Numbered from the stretch's first letter, positions 1-7,650 are shown. The stretch is 17,436 nucleotides of DNA from Candidatus Gastranaerophilales bacterium (GCA_900548405.1 UNSJ01000038.1:1-17436), one strand, 5' to 3'. Program-made: numbers and translations. Notes: a model not told the origin generated them from the sequence alone.

Positions 1-1
1 A

Positions 2-1363
2 CAAATTGTCATTAATAATATTATTGGCGGTGGCGGCTGTTATAGTAACAGTTATGACTGCGGCTGTAATAACGGCGGAAGCAATAAATTCATGAACTGG
101 ATGCTCGGTATCGGTGTTGGTTCTACCTTACTTGGCGGAATCTTAAGTATGTTCGGAATTGGCGGTGGTCAAAAAACTGAGGGTGCCGGCGGTAAAGAAG
201 AAAAGGCTGAAGTTAAAAAAGAAGAAACACCTAAAGAACCAAGTAAATTGGATCAAGCCAGAAAAACTCTTGACAGCTTAGGTATGACAAAAGATAACGG
301 ATACACAGTTTCAGTTGATGAAGACGGCAAGATTACATATCACTACAATAAAGACGGAATTGATGTTGAAGCAGATAATGTCACAGATTTAATAGACAAA
401 ATCAACAAAGCTAAAAACAAAGATAATAATTCTACAACACCTTTAGACGAAGTTGACGAAACAGTTGAAACTCCGACTGAAACACCTGAGGATATTCAAA
501 CTCCGGGCAGCGGAAATAAACCTAATGCATCTACAAGAACAGGTACAGGCACTCCTGCCGGTTGGTACAGAGCTGTTAATGACGGACAAGAATTAAAAGC
601 TGAAAAAGCTCAACTTGAAGCTGCACAAAAAGCAGGTAAAAACCCTGCACAAGAATTAGTAAATAACTTATTAGACACTAAATTAGGAAATGTTATAACT
701 GATGCTGATAAAAAAGAATTGTTAGCAACAGTGATAAAGAAAAACCCGAGTGTATTCAACGCTGACGGCACATTAAAAGACGGCGCAGACGTATCAAAAC
801 TCGATGTTCCAACTAAAGAATGGATGGAAAAAGAGTATAATGTACAAGTCTTAAAAGAAAATGCTGATGGAACTAATACAGTTGTTAAGAAAAGAGTTGA
901 AGGTCATTCAACAAGAGAACGCAGAAAAGCAGCAGACGGCACTTATCACCAATACGACTCAGCAACAGGTAAACAATTAAATGATAAATATGCAAACGGA
1001 ACTCAATTATCAGGCAAAGACGGATTTACCGCAGTAGTTTGGTCAGATGGTTCAAATGTTACATATCGTCAAAACGGTAAACCAATAACAGATAAAAACC
1101 AAGTACCTCAAGATTTAAGACAACAAGTAATAAAAGAAATGGTAAGATTGAGAAAAGGCGGCACAACAACTGCAGCAAGCTCACAAAATTCAATACAAGG
1201 TAAAAAGCAAGCATTAGAAAATAGCGCATCATTCAAAAAAGCTGGCGGGAAAGATGTTAAAATCACTCAGAATAGTGATGGAACATTCACTGCAACATTT
1301 AAAATAGCAGGCGGAGAACGTACACTAAGCGGAGCAGCACTTGATAAATTTATAAATTCATAA
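2..1363 (+). CDS. 5'-truncated Gly/Cys-rich N-terminus, lineage-specific protein of unknown function
   Basis: The frame is open from base 2, with no stop before the first visible ATG at 92, so the gene almost certainly starts left of the window. The residues before that ATG are rich in Gly, Asn and Cys (three Cys in a short stretch), which looks like real protein. After the ATG comes a short hydrophobic glycine-zipper segment (about residues 4-26 from the ATG). Then there is a long charged, Lys/Glu/Thr-rich low-complexity linker (about 27-155) and a more ordered C-terminal half. Near residue 330 lies a 'TYRQNGKPIT' stretch resembling the NGK-x-I motif in the 500-residue protein at 4091. I recognise no enzymatic domain. 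A membrane-associated or secreted lineage-specific protein is the best guess. The gene ends directly at an intrinsic terminator. Confidence 0.75.
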   Translation, partial: QIVINNIIGGGGCYSNSYDCGCNNGGSNKFMNWMLGIGVGSTLLGGILSMFGIGGGQKTEGAGGKEEKAEVKKEETPKEPSKLDQARKTLDSLGMTKDNGYTVSVDEDGKITYHYNKDGIDVEADNVTDLIDKINKAKNKDNNSTTPLDEVDETVETPTETPEDIQTPGSGNKPNASTRTGTGTPAGWYRAVNDGQELKAEKAQLEAAQKAGKNPAQELVNNLLDTKLGNVITDADKKELLATVIKKNPSVFNADGTLKDGADVSKLDVPTKEWMEKEYNVQVLKENADGTNTVVKKRVEGHSTRERRKAADGTYHQYDSATGKQLNDKYANGTQLSGKDGFTAVVWSDGSNVTYRQNGKPITDKNQVPQDLRQQVIKEMVRLRKGGTTTAASSQNSIQGKKQALENSASFKKAGGKDVKITQNSDGTFTATFKIAGGERTLSGAALDKFINS

Positions 1364-1366
1364 AAC

Positions 1367-1390
1367 ACTCCCTTCGGGGAGTTTTTTTTT
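1367..1390 (+). terminator. Intrinsic terminator with UUCG tetraloop
   Basis: ACTCCC (1367-1372), loop TTCG, then GGGAGT (1377-1382), followed by a run of eight T. The C(UUCG)G loop is exceptionally stable. It sits a few bases after the stop codon of the preceding gene. Confidence 0.92.
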
Positions 1391-1413
1391 GCGTAAATTA
1401 TATTTACAAAATC

Positions 1414-1442
1414 TTTTCAAGTATTAAAAAAAAGTGTATACT
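1414..1442 (+). promoter_or_regulatory. Putative sigma-70 promoter of rpiB
   Basis: The -35 box is TTTTCA (1414-1419), followed by a 17-bp spacer and a -10 box TATACT (1437-1442). It lies just after the upstream terminator. An inverted repeat GTTCTT-AATTA-AAGAAC (1452-1468) follows just downstream of the expected start site and could be a leader hairpin or an operator. Confidence 0.5.
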
Positions 1443-1492
1443 TATAAAGTAGTTCTTAATTAAAGAACATTTGTACATAAACAGGGGGTTAT

Positions 1493-1930
1493 ATGGAAGA
1501 CTTAAAAGTAGCTATTGGTTCGGATCACGGTGGTTTTCACTACAAAGAACAAATTATCGAATATTTAAAATCAAGAGATATACCATATATTGATTTAGGT
1601 ACTTACACAAGAGAATCATGTGATTATCCGGTTATAGCAAAACAAGTTACAGCTAAAATCGCTTCAGGTGAAGCTAACAGAGGCATCCTTGTCTGCGGAA
1701 CAGGTATCGGTATGTCTATTGCCGCAAACAAATCAAAAGGCATCAGAGCAGCATTGTGCGGAGATACTTATTCTGCAAGAGTTTCACGTGCTCACAACAA
1801 TGCAAACGTTTTATGTCTGGGCGAAAGAGTTATTGGTGAACACTTAGCTCTTGATATCGTTGATATTTGGTTAAAAACAGGTTTTGAAGGCGGAAGACAT
1901 AAACGCCGTATTGATGAAATTGAAGCATAA
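1493..1930 (+). CDS. rpiB: Ribose-5-phosphate isomerase B
   Basis: Cytosolic enzyme interconverting ribose 5-phosphate and ribulose 5-phosphate in the non-oxidative pentose phosphate pathway. The 145 residues match the usual RpiB/LacAB length. Visible family features are the N-terminal SDHGG (Asp11-His12), the phosphate/active-site loop ILVCGTGIGMS with catalytic Cys68 and Thr70, His101-Asn102 in RAHNNAN, and a basic C-terminal RHKRR (Arg135, Arg139) that contacts the sugar phosphate. LacA/LacB allose or galactose isomerases share the fold. The Cys in the GTGIGMS loop and the complete RpiB residue set favour RpiB. The ATG is supported by AGGGGG four bases upstream. The gene appears to have its own promoter and sits alone between a terminator and the rsfS promoter region. 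Confidence 0.95.
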   Translation: MEDLKVAIGSDHGGFHYKEQIIEYLKSRDIPYIDLGTYTRESCDYPVIAKQVTAKIASGEANRGILVCGTGIGMSIAANKSKGIRAALCGDTYSARVSRAHNNANVLCLGERVIGEHLALDIVDIWLKTGFEGGRHKRRIDEIEA

Positions 1931-1992
1931 TTATTTTAATAGAAAGTCTTTCTCCAATCAGATTATTTACTTCTTTAAATAGTTTATGTTAT

Positions 1993-1998
1993 TATAAT
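1993..1998 (+). promoter_or_regulatory. Putative -10 element upstream of rsfS
   Basis: Perfect TATAAT 35 bases before the rsfS ATG. No convincing -35 box is present at 16-18 bp, so this is tentative in such AT-rich sequence. Confidence 0.35.
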
Positions 1999-2033
1999 AA
2001 AACTTATAGTGACAGATTTTAAAGGAAAAATAA

Positions 2034-2426
2034 ATGAGCGAAGAATTAGACTCAAAAAAATTAGCCTGTGTTATTGCAAGAACACTTGATGACAAACTTG
2101 GAAAAGATATTACCATTTTAAATATAAGTAATGTTTCATCTCTAGCTGATTACTTTGTAATCGTTACAGGTGATTCTACACCGCAGGTTAAGGCTTTAAT
2201 GAACAATACAAAAGAAAGAATTAAAGAACTGTTTTCCCGTGCTCCTATCAGAATGGAAAATGATTTGAAAAATCGTTGGAATTTATTGGATTACGGTGAT
2301 GTAGTTGTACATATTCTTCACAAAGAAGAAAGAGAAACTTATGCCATTGAAAAATTTTGGAGCAATGCATTCAGCATAGCAGAAGATGAATGGCGTGAAA
2401 TCTCAAAAGATTATTCAGAATTTTAA
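2034..2426 (+). CDS. rsfS: Ribosome silencing factor RsfS (RsfA/Iojap/DUF143)
   Basis: Small cytosolic factor that binds ribosomal protein uL14 on the large subunit and blocks subunit joining, lowering translation when nutrients are scarce. The family signature is clear: the early ITILNISNVSSLADYFVIVT block (about residues 26-45) and then the conserved LLDYGDVVVHI strand/loop (about residues 83-93), ending in the YAIEKFW helix. At 130 residues it is of normal family length. The start is supported by AAGGA about 7 bases upstream. In many bacteria rsfS sits near nadD; no nadD is present here. A terminator follows immediately. Confidence 0.93.
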   Translation: MSEELDSKKLACVIARTLDDKLGKDITILNISNVSSLADYFVIVTGDSTPQVKALMNNTKERIKELFSRAPIRMENDLKNRWNLLDYGDVVVHILHKEERETYAIEKFWSNAFSIAEDEWREISKDYSEF

Positions 2427-2436
2427 TAACGTAAGC

Positions 2437-2466
2437 GGCTTCACAATTCAGTGGAGCCTTTTCTTT
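2437..2466 (+). terminator. Intrinsic terminator after rsfS
   Basis: GGCTTCAC (2437-2444), loop AATTCA, GTGGAGCC (2451-2458), giving eight pairs including one G-U, followed by TTTTCTTT. It lies 10 bases after the rsfS stop. Confidence 0.8.
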
Positions 2467-2491
2467 GAAGCTGTTACATTTCTAAATACTG

Positions 2492-2519
2492 TTGCAAAAT
2501 GCTGGAAATAATGTAAAAT
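2492..2519 (+). promoter_or_regulatory. Putative promoter of the TPR gene
   Basis: TTGCAA (2492-2497), 16-bp spacer, TAAAAT (2514-2519), right after the rsfS terminator and about 40 bases before the ATG at 2561. The TTG of this -35 box is also the first possible start codon of the long frame, which argues against translation starting there. Confidence 0.5.
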
Positions 2520-2560
2520 ATAAGATGTCAAAGTATAAGATAGAAAAAGAGCAGGTTAAG

Positions 2561-3619
2561 ATGACTAAAGAAACTGAAAAACAAATTAATGATTTAATAA
2601 TGGCGATGGCTAAAGACCCTCAAAATATTGATAATTATCATAAACTTTCAGAACTTTATTTGCAAATGGAAGATTATGACAGAGTTATGTCTGTATTGGA
2701 AAGTCTTTTAACTATAAAACCTGATGATGTTCAAGCACTTGTCGGTATGGGTACTATGTGGTTCTATGAAAAAGATTTCAGAAAATCACTATCATATTAT
2801 AACAGAGCGCTTGAAATTAATCCTAAAAACTATCTTATATATTATAATATCGGGAATGTCTTTGCTGAATGGAAAAATTTTCCTAAAGCGTTATTCTACT
2901 ATAACAGAGCTATTGATTTGAATTCAACAAACCCTGAAATTTATAACGCTATTGCATTGTTATATCAAGACAACGATGACTTTGTTGAATCAAAAGCTTA
3001 TTATGAAAAAGCATTATCTCTTGATCCGGAAAATATTACTGCACTTGTTGATATGGGTAACGTATGTTTCAAACTTTTTGATTATGAAACTGCACTCGAA
3101 CTTTACAAAAAAGTTTTTGTTTTAAACCCTGACAACAAAATTGTGGCTATTTGCATAGGTAATACTCTTACTTTGATGAAAGAAAGAGAAAAAGCTTATA
3201 ATTACTTTGAAAAAGCTTTACAAATGGAAGGCGATAATTATAAAGCATATATCTGCTATGCTATTGCACTTTCTGAATTTGGCGAACACGAAATGGCTGA
3301 TGAAATGTATAAACGCGCAGAAGCTATTGCACCTAAAGAGATTAATGCACAGGTGCTCAGGGCAAACCTTTATACAAACTACAACCGTATTGATTTAGCA
3401 TTAGATTTATATAAAGAAGCAATCAGACTAAAACCAAACAGTGCAGAAACCTATATGCTGCTTGGAAATGCTCACTACTTAAACAATGAAATAGAACAGG
3501 CAATAGCATCTTACCGTGCATCAATAAATCTTGCTCCGGAAAATGATGAATACAGACTTGTTTATACTCAGGTTTTAGATGAATATATAGACAAAAAACG
3601 CAGCGGAGCAAATGTATAA
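2561..3619 (+). CDS. Tetratricopeptide (TPR) repeat protein
   Basis: A 352-residue protein built almost entirely of about nine consecutive 34-residue TPR units, with recurring features such as YYNRALEINP, YYEKALSLDP and LYKEAIRLKP closing each second helix. TPR solenoids bind other proteins, so this is probably a scaffold or chaperone-like partner. No signal peptide or catalytic domain is visible, so a cytosolic location is likely. The frame is open upstream to a TTG at 2492 and an ATG at 2525. I chose the ATG at 2561 because it is preceded by GCAGG at suitable spacing, and because the upstream TTG lies inside a promoter-like -35 box. The stop overlaps the next start by one base (TAATG), so the two genes are probably translationally coupled and the partner may be membrane-linked. 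Confidence 0.88.
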   Translation: MTKETEKQINDLIMAMAKDPQNIDNYHKLSELYLQMEDYDRVMSVLESLLTIKPDDVQALVGMGTMWFYEKDFRKSLSYYNRALEINPKNYLIYYNIGNVFAEWKNFPKALFYYNRAIDLNSTNPEIYNAIALLYQDNDDFVESKAYYEKALSLDPENITALVDMGNVCFKLFDYETALELYKKVFVLNPDNKIVAICIGNTLTLMKEREKAYNYFEKALQMEGDNYKAYICYAIALSEFGEHEMADEMYKRAEAIAPKEINAQVLRANLYTNYNRIDLALDLYKEAIRLKPNSAETYMLLGNAHYLNNEIEQAIASYRASINLAPENDEYRLVYTQVLDEYIDKKRSGANV

Positions 3620-4029
3620 TGAAAACAAATGATACCCCCTATATGATTGAAAGAATTGTAGCAGCAGCTTCCTATTTAACTATGGGTATGGCAGGTTTTA
3701 TATGGCTGTTAATCACTTTATTTACCAAAGCAAGATTAAAACCGTTTTTATTGTATCATATTGTACAATCAATAATGATTTCATTGATTTTTGTCATATT
3801 GTCAATGTTTTTGGGCTGGGTATCAAACATTTTAAGTTTTATTCCGCTTATTAACAAACTTACCGCTCAAATAACTTTCTTGTTAAATATGCCTTTATTG
3901 TTTGATTATTCACTTATTCAAATATTTATATACTCATTATTAATATATCTTGCTGTAACATCTTTTTTAGGCAAATACAGTTATGTTCCGTATTTATCTG
4001 AACTGGTTGATCAAAATGTAAGACACTAA
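3619..4029 (+). CDS. Tic20-like small integral membrane protein
   Basis: A 136-residue, strongly hydrophobic protein with three to four predicted membrane spans (about residues 13-35, 47-68, possibly 80-95, and 98-117). The layout resembles the cyanobacterial/plastid Tic20 (Ycf60) family: an N-terminal 'ERIVAAASYL' start, a 'FLLYHIVQSIMISLI' segment comparable to the conserved 'FNTMQAILLDI' region, and a hydrophilic C-terminus 'SYVPYLSELVDQNVR' comparable to the 'IPxISEAVxxQVR' tail. Tic20 is a channel-associated component of chloroplast import. The function of bacterial homologues is uncertain. This is pattern recall without a search. The alternative is another small multi-span family such as DUF4870. 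It overlaps the TPR gene by one base. Confidence 0.55.
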   Translation: MKTNDTPYMIERIVAAASYLTMGMAGFIWLLITLFTKARLKPFLLYHIVQSIMISLIFVILSMFLGWVSNILSFIPLINKLTAQITFLLNMPLLFDYSLIQIFIYSLLIYLAVTSFLGKYSYVPYLSELVDQNVRH

Positions 4030-4090
4030 TAGCAATTTTTTTTCTGCTGAGTTTTTTAATAAATATATAATTAAAAATTTAGGGGAAATT

Positions 4091-5593
4091 ATGTCTGTTG
4101 AAAAAATAAACGGTTCAAAAGCTAAAACAATTATTCAAGCGCAGACACAACAAAAAGCGGAAGAACAACCAGGCGAAGCTGTTGATAAAAAGTTAAGTAA
4201 TTCTGCAAAATATATGATTGGTGCAACTGTTTTAGCAGGTACAATTGCAATCGGAATTATCGGACACAAAAATAATTGGTGGAGAAAAGGTGTAAATGCA
4301 GTTAAAGAAGAAGCATCAAATCTTCACACACCTCACACTAATAAAACACCCGAAGCAACCCCAAATACTCAGACGCTTCAGTCAAAACCACAGACAAATC
4401 CGGAGATAAATACTGCCGGAGAAAGTGTTAATCCGGAAGTAAAAACAGAAAGACTTAATTTAGATTACAAGAGAACAGAATTAAAAGACGGTTATGTTTT
4501 AGAATGCGATGCTAGCGGCAAAACATTTATTAAAAAAGCTGATTATTTTGGTGACGGTTTTCAATACACCTATGAGCATAAGTTAGAAAACGGTAACACA
4601 TTAGAGGTCAGAAAATTTACCAGTTCAGGAAAATTATCAGACGGAGAAGAACTGCAAGGTGAAGCCCAAACTATATTTATAAAAGACAAAAACGGTAACA
4701 AATTATACTCATCAGCTTATGAAGAAATAAATAATAATTCAAGAACTGAAATTATATATGACTACTCTAATATGATTATGTATCAGACCAAATCAAACGG
4801 AGATGTATTTAAACAAAAAATAACAAGTATAGAAAAAAACGGTAATCTCTCCCTTGATGTTAATAAAGAAAAAATCACATACGAAGAATTTGAAAAAATC
4901 AGAAAGGATACATTGGATGCAATTCTTCCAAAAGGTTACGATCGTTTAAAAGCAAAGCATATAAATCATTTTCCTCATAAAATTAGCGATGAAACAAAAG
5001 AATTTTATCGTGTAGGCAGATTTAAAAGATTAAAACAATCATTAGGCAACGACTGGCATCTGACTGCTGTGAAATCACCTGCTGACGGAAGATATGAACA
5101 AAGTATAAGTGTCGGTGACACCTGGGGTTTATCGCCGCTTTATAGAAAGAGCAGACACACAGTAAACAACGAAATAATAGAAACAGAAGTAATCAGCTTA
5201 CCAAACGGTAAAGAGTTTATGAAAAAATTTAATGCATCCAAAAACGAATATATATACGAAAAAAATGGTAAAAATATTTCAGAACAAGAATTTAATGAGA
5301 AAAAAGAAATGGTTTTATCACAAGTCGGCAAAAAAACTTCAAAAAGAACATTTATACAAAAATATGATGTTTTCTATGATAATAATGATAAATTTGCAGG
5401 CTACTTCAAATATAATGAAGATGGAGTTCAAGTAGAACGTGTAATTGCAGATTTTGACGATCCGGAAAAATTAATTATTGCACAATATGATGAAAACGGT
5501 GCAATAATTAAAGATAAAGTCAAATGGATTTCAGTCAAGGACTTTGATTTATCTGAGGTATGGGAAGATCAAAAAAAATATGGTTTATTATAA
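4091..5593 (+). CDS. Unknown single-span membrane protein with internal repeats
   Basis: I do not recognise this 500-residue protein. It has a polar N-terminus (1-38) and one hydrophobic segment (about 41-60, 'YMIGATVLAGTIAIGIIG'). A Pro/Thr/Asn-rich linker (about 75-115) leads into a long beta-rich, charged domain with many Gly-Asn turns. A unit of about 45 residues appears twice (about 236-281 and 372-417), each with NG-x-(V/E)-F, a central NG(N/K) turn and an acidic helix with EEFE / EQEFNEK. The topology suggests a membrane-anchored protein with a large domain on one side. The start is supported by AGGGG six bases upstream. A TATAAT sits only 19 bases before the ATG. It seems to be a lineage-specific surface or envelope protein; no function is claimed. 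Confidence 0.8.
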   Translation: MSVEKINGSKAKTIIQAQTQQKAEEQPGEAVDKKLSNSAKYMIGATVLAGTIAIGIIGHKNNWWRKGVNAVKEEASNLHTPHTNKTPEATPNTQTLQSKPQTNPEINTAGESVNPEVKTERLNLDYKRTELKDGYVLECDASGKTFIKKADYFGDGFQYTYEHKLENGNTLEVRKFTSSGKLSDGEELQGEAQTIFIKDKNGNKLYSSAYEEINNNSRTEIIYDYSNMIMYQTKSNGDVFKQKITSIEKNGNLSLDVNKEKITYEEFEKIRKDTLDAILPKGYDRLKAKHINHFPHKISDETKEFYRVGRFKRLKQSLGNDWHLTAVKSPADGRYEQSISVGDTWGLSPLYRKSRHTVNNEIIETEVISLPNGKEFMKKFNASKNEYIYEKNGKNISEQEFNEKKEMVLSQVGKKTSKRTFIQKYDVFYDNNDKFAGYFKYNEDGVQVERVIADFDDPEKLIIAQYDENGAIIKDKVKWISVKDFDLSEVWEDQKKYGLL

Positions 5594-5597
5594 ATAT

Positions 5598-5627
5598 AAA
5601 AAGAAAAACCTGCACAGAATGTGCAGG
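5598..5627 (-). terminator. Intrinsic terminator of the phosphodiester glycosidase gene
   Basis: CCTGCAC (5609-5615), loop of five, GTGCAGG (5621-5627). On the minus strand it is followed by TTTTTCTTTTT, so it terminates the minus-strand gene ending at 5655. On the plus strand it lacks a T run but may still slow transcription from the convergent gene. Confidence 0.85.
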
Positions 5628-5654
5628 AATGTGGCTTAAATAAAAGATGTATGA

Positions 5655-6914
5655 CTAAGATTTAGTAGTTTTTGATAAAACTATTGCATTGGATAAAGGG
5701 ATTCCGCCTTTCATCTGCGGTTTATTAACAACCTGACCGTTTACATACATAACTGTTGAACCGCCTCCGTCCAGGTTCATTGCATTTGTACATCCAATTG
5801 ACTGCATGAAGGAAGCCAATTCCATTAATGTCATTCCGATAGAACTTCCTTCACGACCGTCAACGGCAACTAGAATCAAATTATTATCTGCGGTGTAGCC
5901 GATAGCGCTTCTCGGGTTACGTCCTCCGATTGCACCAAGTTTTTGTGCTGTCATATCAACGAACACTTCGCTGTTGCGAACTAAATAAGGTCCGCCGCTT
6001 ATAATATGTTTAACATTTTTCCATTCAGGGTTAGTATTTATAATAAGTTCAGCATCTTTTTTATCAAGTAATGGCTGTAAAACACTCTTAGGACCTGAAA
6101 TTACATAACCGTTTTGAGGGATTTCAATAGGGTTTGCAGAAGCCTTTGTAATCTTGCCTTCAACTACCTGAAGCCCCATACCGTATTTTGGAGCATATGG
6201 CGAATATTTTCCCCACTCTGAAGTATAAACAAGTACGTAAGTAGAAAGCATTCTGGGTTGATTAATATTGTTAACAGGAATAGTTTTTCCGCTGCCGCTT
6301 ACAGATGCGTTAAGCTGAACTCTGGCAATATCGAATCCGTTATCGAAAATTCCCATAGCTACCCTATCGTAAATAGGACCGGTGTACATCTTCTTATTAA
6401 TCATTAAAGTTCCGAGAGGAACGCCTGTTTGAGGCTTAAAGTATGTACCGTTTAATGCAACGACTGCATTTTTATTTTTAGCAATTGTGGTTATTGTTCT
6501 TCTGCTTTGTAAAGTTGTGTCTGATGAAAGTGCCGGAGTTAACTCTAAATCTTTAGCCAGTTTCATATCTACTTCTACTACATTTATTCTGACAGGTTTA
6601 CCGGCATAGTATTTTGTAAGTTTTATGTGCTTTACCCCGCTTGTTACGTCATAGATTGCCGCTTTCGGATATTTCTGCCTTATTTTTTCCTCAAAATTTC
6701 TTTGCCGCACTTCAGGAGAAATTTCATTAAGAATTTTCTCCTTGAGCTGACCTGTATCAAAGTCAGGAGCTGTAACCTGAGCAATTTTTGCATTTCCTGC
6801 GTGGATTGGTACAAGCCCCTGACACAAAATTAAAACCCCGATTATTGAAACATTAATTGTTGTTTCAATTAATTTTTGGTAATCAAATTTTTCATGCAAA
6901 ATCAACGTATCCAT
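5655..6914 (-). CDS. Phosphodiester glycosidase family protein (NAGPA / DUF2233 domain), exported or anchored
   Basis: A 419-residue protein with an N-terminal hydrophobic helix (about 17-38) acting as signal anchor or signal peptide, a spacer of about 60 residues, and a C-terminal NAGPA-type domain. Family motifs seen are VVALNGTYF (151-159), GGRNPRSAIG (330-339), VDGREG (351-356), and the hallmark NLDGGGSTVM (380-389) followed by a conserved NG turn. In eukaryotes this fold (uncovering enzyme) removes GlcNAc from GlcNAc-phosphate-mannose. Bacterial members are mostly exported, with proposed roles on cell-envelope phosphodiester-linked sugars; the substrate here is unknown. The ATG is supported by AGGTGA four bases upstream. 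The gene has a strong promoter and a long structured leader, and it ends at a terminator. Confidence 0.88.
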   Translation of the reverse strand: MDTLILHEKFDYQKLIETTINVSIIGVLILCQGLVPIHAGNAKIAQVTAPDFDTGQLKEKILNEISPEVRQRNFEEKIRQKYPKAAIYDVTSGVKHIKLTKYYAGKPVRINVVEVDMKLAKDLELTPALSSDTTLQSRRTITTIAKNKNAVVALNGTYFKPQTGVPLGTLMINKKMYTGPIYDRVAMGIFDNGFDIARVQLNASVSGSGKTIPVNNINQPRMLSTYVLVYTSEWGKYSPYAPKYGMGLQVVEGKITKASANPIEIPQNGYVISGPKSVLQPLLDKKDAELIINTNPEWKNVKHIISGGPYLVRNSEVFVDMTAQKLGAIGGRNPRSAIGYTADNNLILVAVDGREGSSIGMTLMELASFMQSIGCTNAMNLDGGGSTVMYVNGQVVNKPQMKGGIPLSNAIVLSKTTKS

Positions 6915-7006
6915 AACGTCACCTATAAGTTAGAGTAACCGGATACCTTTTTGATTTAAGAGTGGGTTGGGGATTAACACTCATCGGAAACCTAAATTTA
7001 AAATCA
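6907..7006 (-). promoter_or_regulatory. Structured 5' leader that may sequester the start region
   Basis: In the leader RNA, an outer helix (6998-7006 with 6952-6959, one bulge) encloses GAGUG/CACUC (6978-6982 with 6960-6964). A second element pairs GUAUCC (6946-6941) with GGAUAC (6912-6907, starting at the G of the ATG), and GUUAC with GUGAC (6939-6935 with 6922-6918). This ties up the AGGTGA ribosome-binding site and the start codon. It matches no riboswitch class that I recognise. Confidence 0.35.
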
Positions 7007-7026
7007 TATAGGAACTTCCTACTACT

Positions 7027-7055
7027 ATTGTAACATATTTTAACAAACACTTCAA
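7027..7055 (-). promoter_or_regulatory. Strong sigma-70-type promoter with palindrome at the start site
   Basis: On the minus strand: TTGAAG (7055-7050), 17-bp spacer, TACAAT (7032-7027) with an extended -10 TG. Transcription would begin near 7020, inside the palindrome TAGGAA-C-TTCCTA (7009-7021), which could be an operator. The resulting leader is about 105 nt. Confidence 0.65.
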
Positions 7056-7113
7056 TCCCTTATGCAGTAAGGATTTTACAAAACTAAATAAAGTATTTTA
7101 TACACTTCTAAAG

Positions 7114-7156
7114 AAAAAAAAATATAAGAGCCTTTTATTTACTGAAAAGGCTCTTA
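7114..7156 (-). terminator. Intrinsic terminator of the 155-residue unknown gene
   Basis: A perfect 12-bp stem, TAAGAGCCTTTT (7125-7136) with AAAAGGCTCTTA (7145-7156), and an 8-nt loop. On the minus strand it is followed by nine T (7122-7114). Confidence 0.9.
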
Positions 7157-7182
7157 ATATATGAGTTTATATGGTTTATAAG

Positions 7183-7650
7183 CTATTCAACATCTTGTAA
7201 ATATGTTTGAACAATTTTAGCAGCTTCTTTTGAAGAAACTGTTTCGTCAGAAGAAGTTATTTTAGGAACTTTTCCTGATTCTCTTTCAATTATGAAGTTC
7301 ATATATGACTTGTCACCAAAAACACCATTACTTAAAGTTAACTGTGCTTTTTTACCTAATTTAGTTTCACGAAGGTAAACATCAGCATTTTTAGTTGTTG
7401 CCATATATGTGCCTAAATCATTGCTTGTTCTGGTTGTTGATAATTTTTCAAACATATTGCTGACAATTTGTACTAAAGGATTTTTAACTCTTACACCTTT
7501 TTTAAGTGTATCAAGGGCTTTTGCATTACCAAAAGAAACTGTATCACCTTTTTCAAAAGAATTTAATAAACCTTTTTTAGGTCCGCAGAAGTTATTATTC
7601 TGCATAATAAAAGATTGTGGAGTAAATGTAATTTTTGAAATCATTTTCAT
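7183..7650 (-). CDS. Unknown 155-residue protein with N-terminal 'DTVSFG' tail
   Basis: I do not recognise this protein. The first 45 residues look disordered and contain a short 'DTVSFGN' motif. The remainder is a compact alpha/beta region (about 65-155) with a beta-rich middle ('KKAQLTLSNGVFGDKSYMNFIIERE') and a C-terminal helix (EAAKIVQTYLQ). There is no signal peptide or transmembrane span. Two start codons lie two codons apart (7650 and 7644). AGAAAG sits 2 bases from the first and 8 from the second, so Met3 (7644) may be the real start. It is a single-gene unit with its own promoter and a strong terminator. Confidence 0.72.
   Translation of the reverse strand: MKMISKITFTPQSFIMQNNNFCGPKKGLLNSFEKGDTVSFGNAKALDTLKKGVRVKNPLVQIVSNMFEKLSTTRTSNDLGTYMATTKNADVYLRETKLGKKAQLTLSNGVFGDKSYMNFIIERESGKVPKITSSDETVSSKEAAKIVQTYLQDVE

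Noticed and set aside
1936..1960. AGAAAG-T-CTTTCT inverted repeat after rpiB as terminator
   Set aside because: The perfect palindrome leaves no room for a proper loop, and no T run follows.
2492..2560. Longer TPR protein starting at TTG 2492
   Set aside because: There is no ribosome-binding site, and the TTG is part of a promoter-like -35 box. The ATG at 2561 fits better.
4031..4056. T-rich segment after the Tic20-like gene as terminator
   Set aside because: Only a four-base stem (AGCA/TGCT) with a T-filled loop can form, too weak to call.
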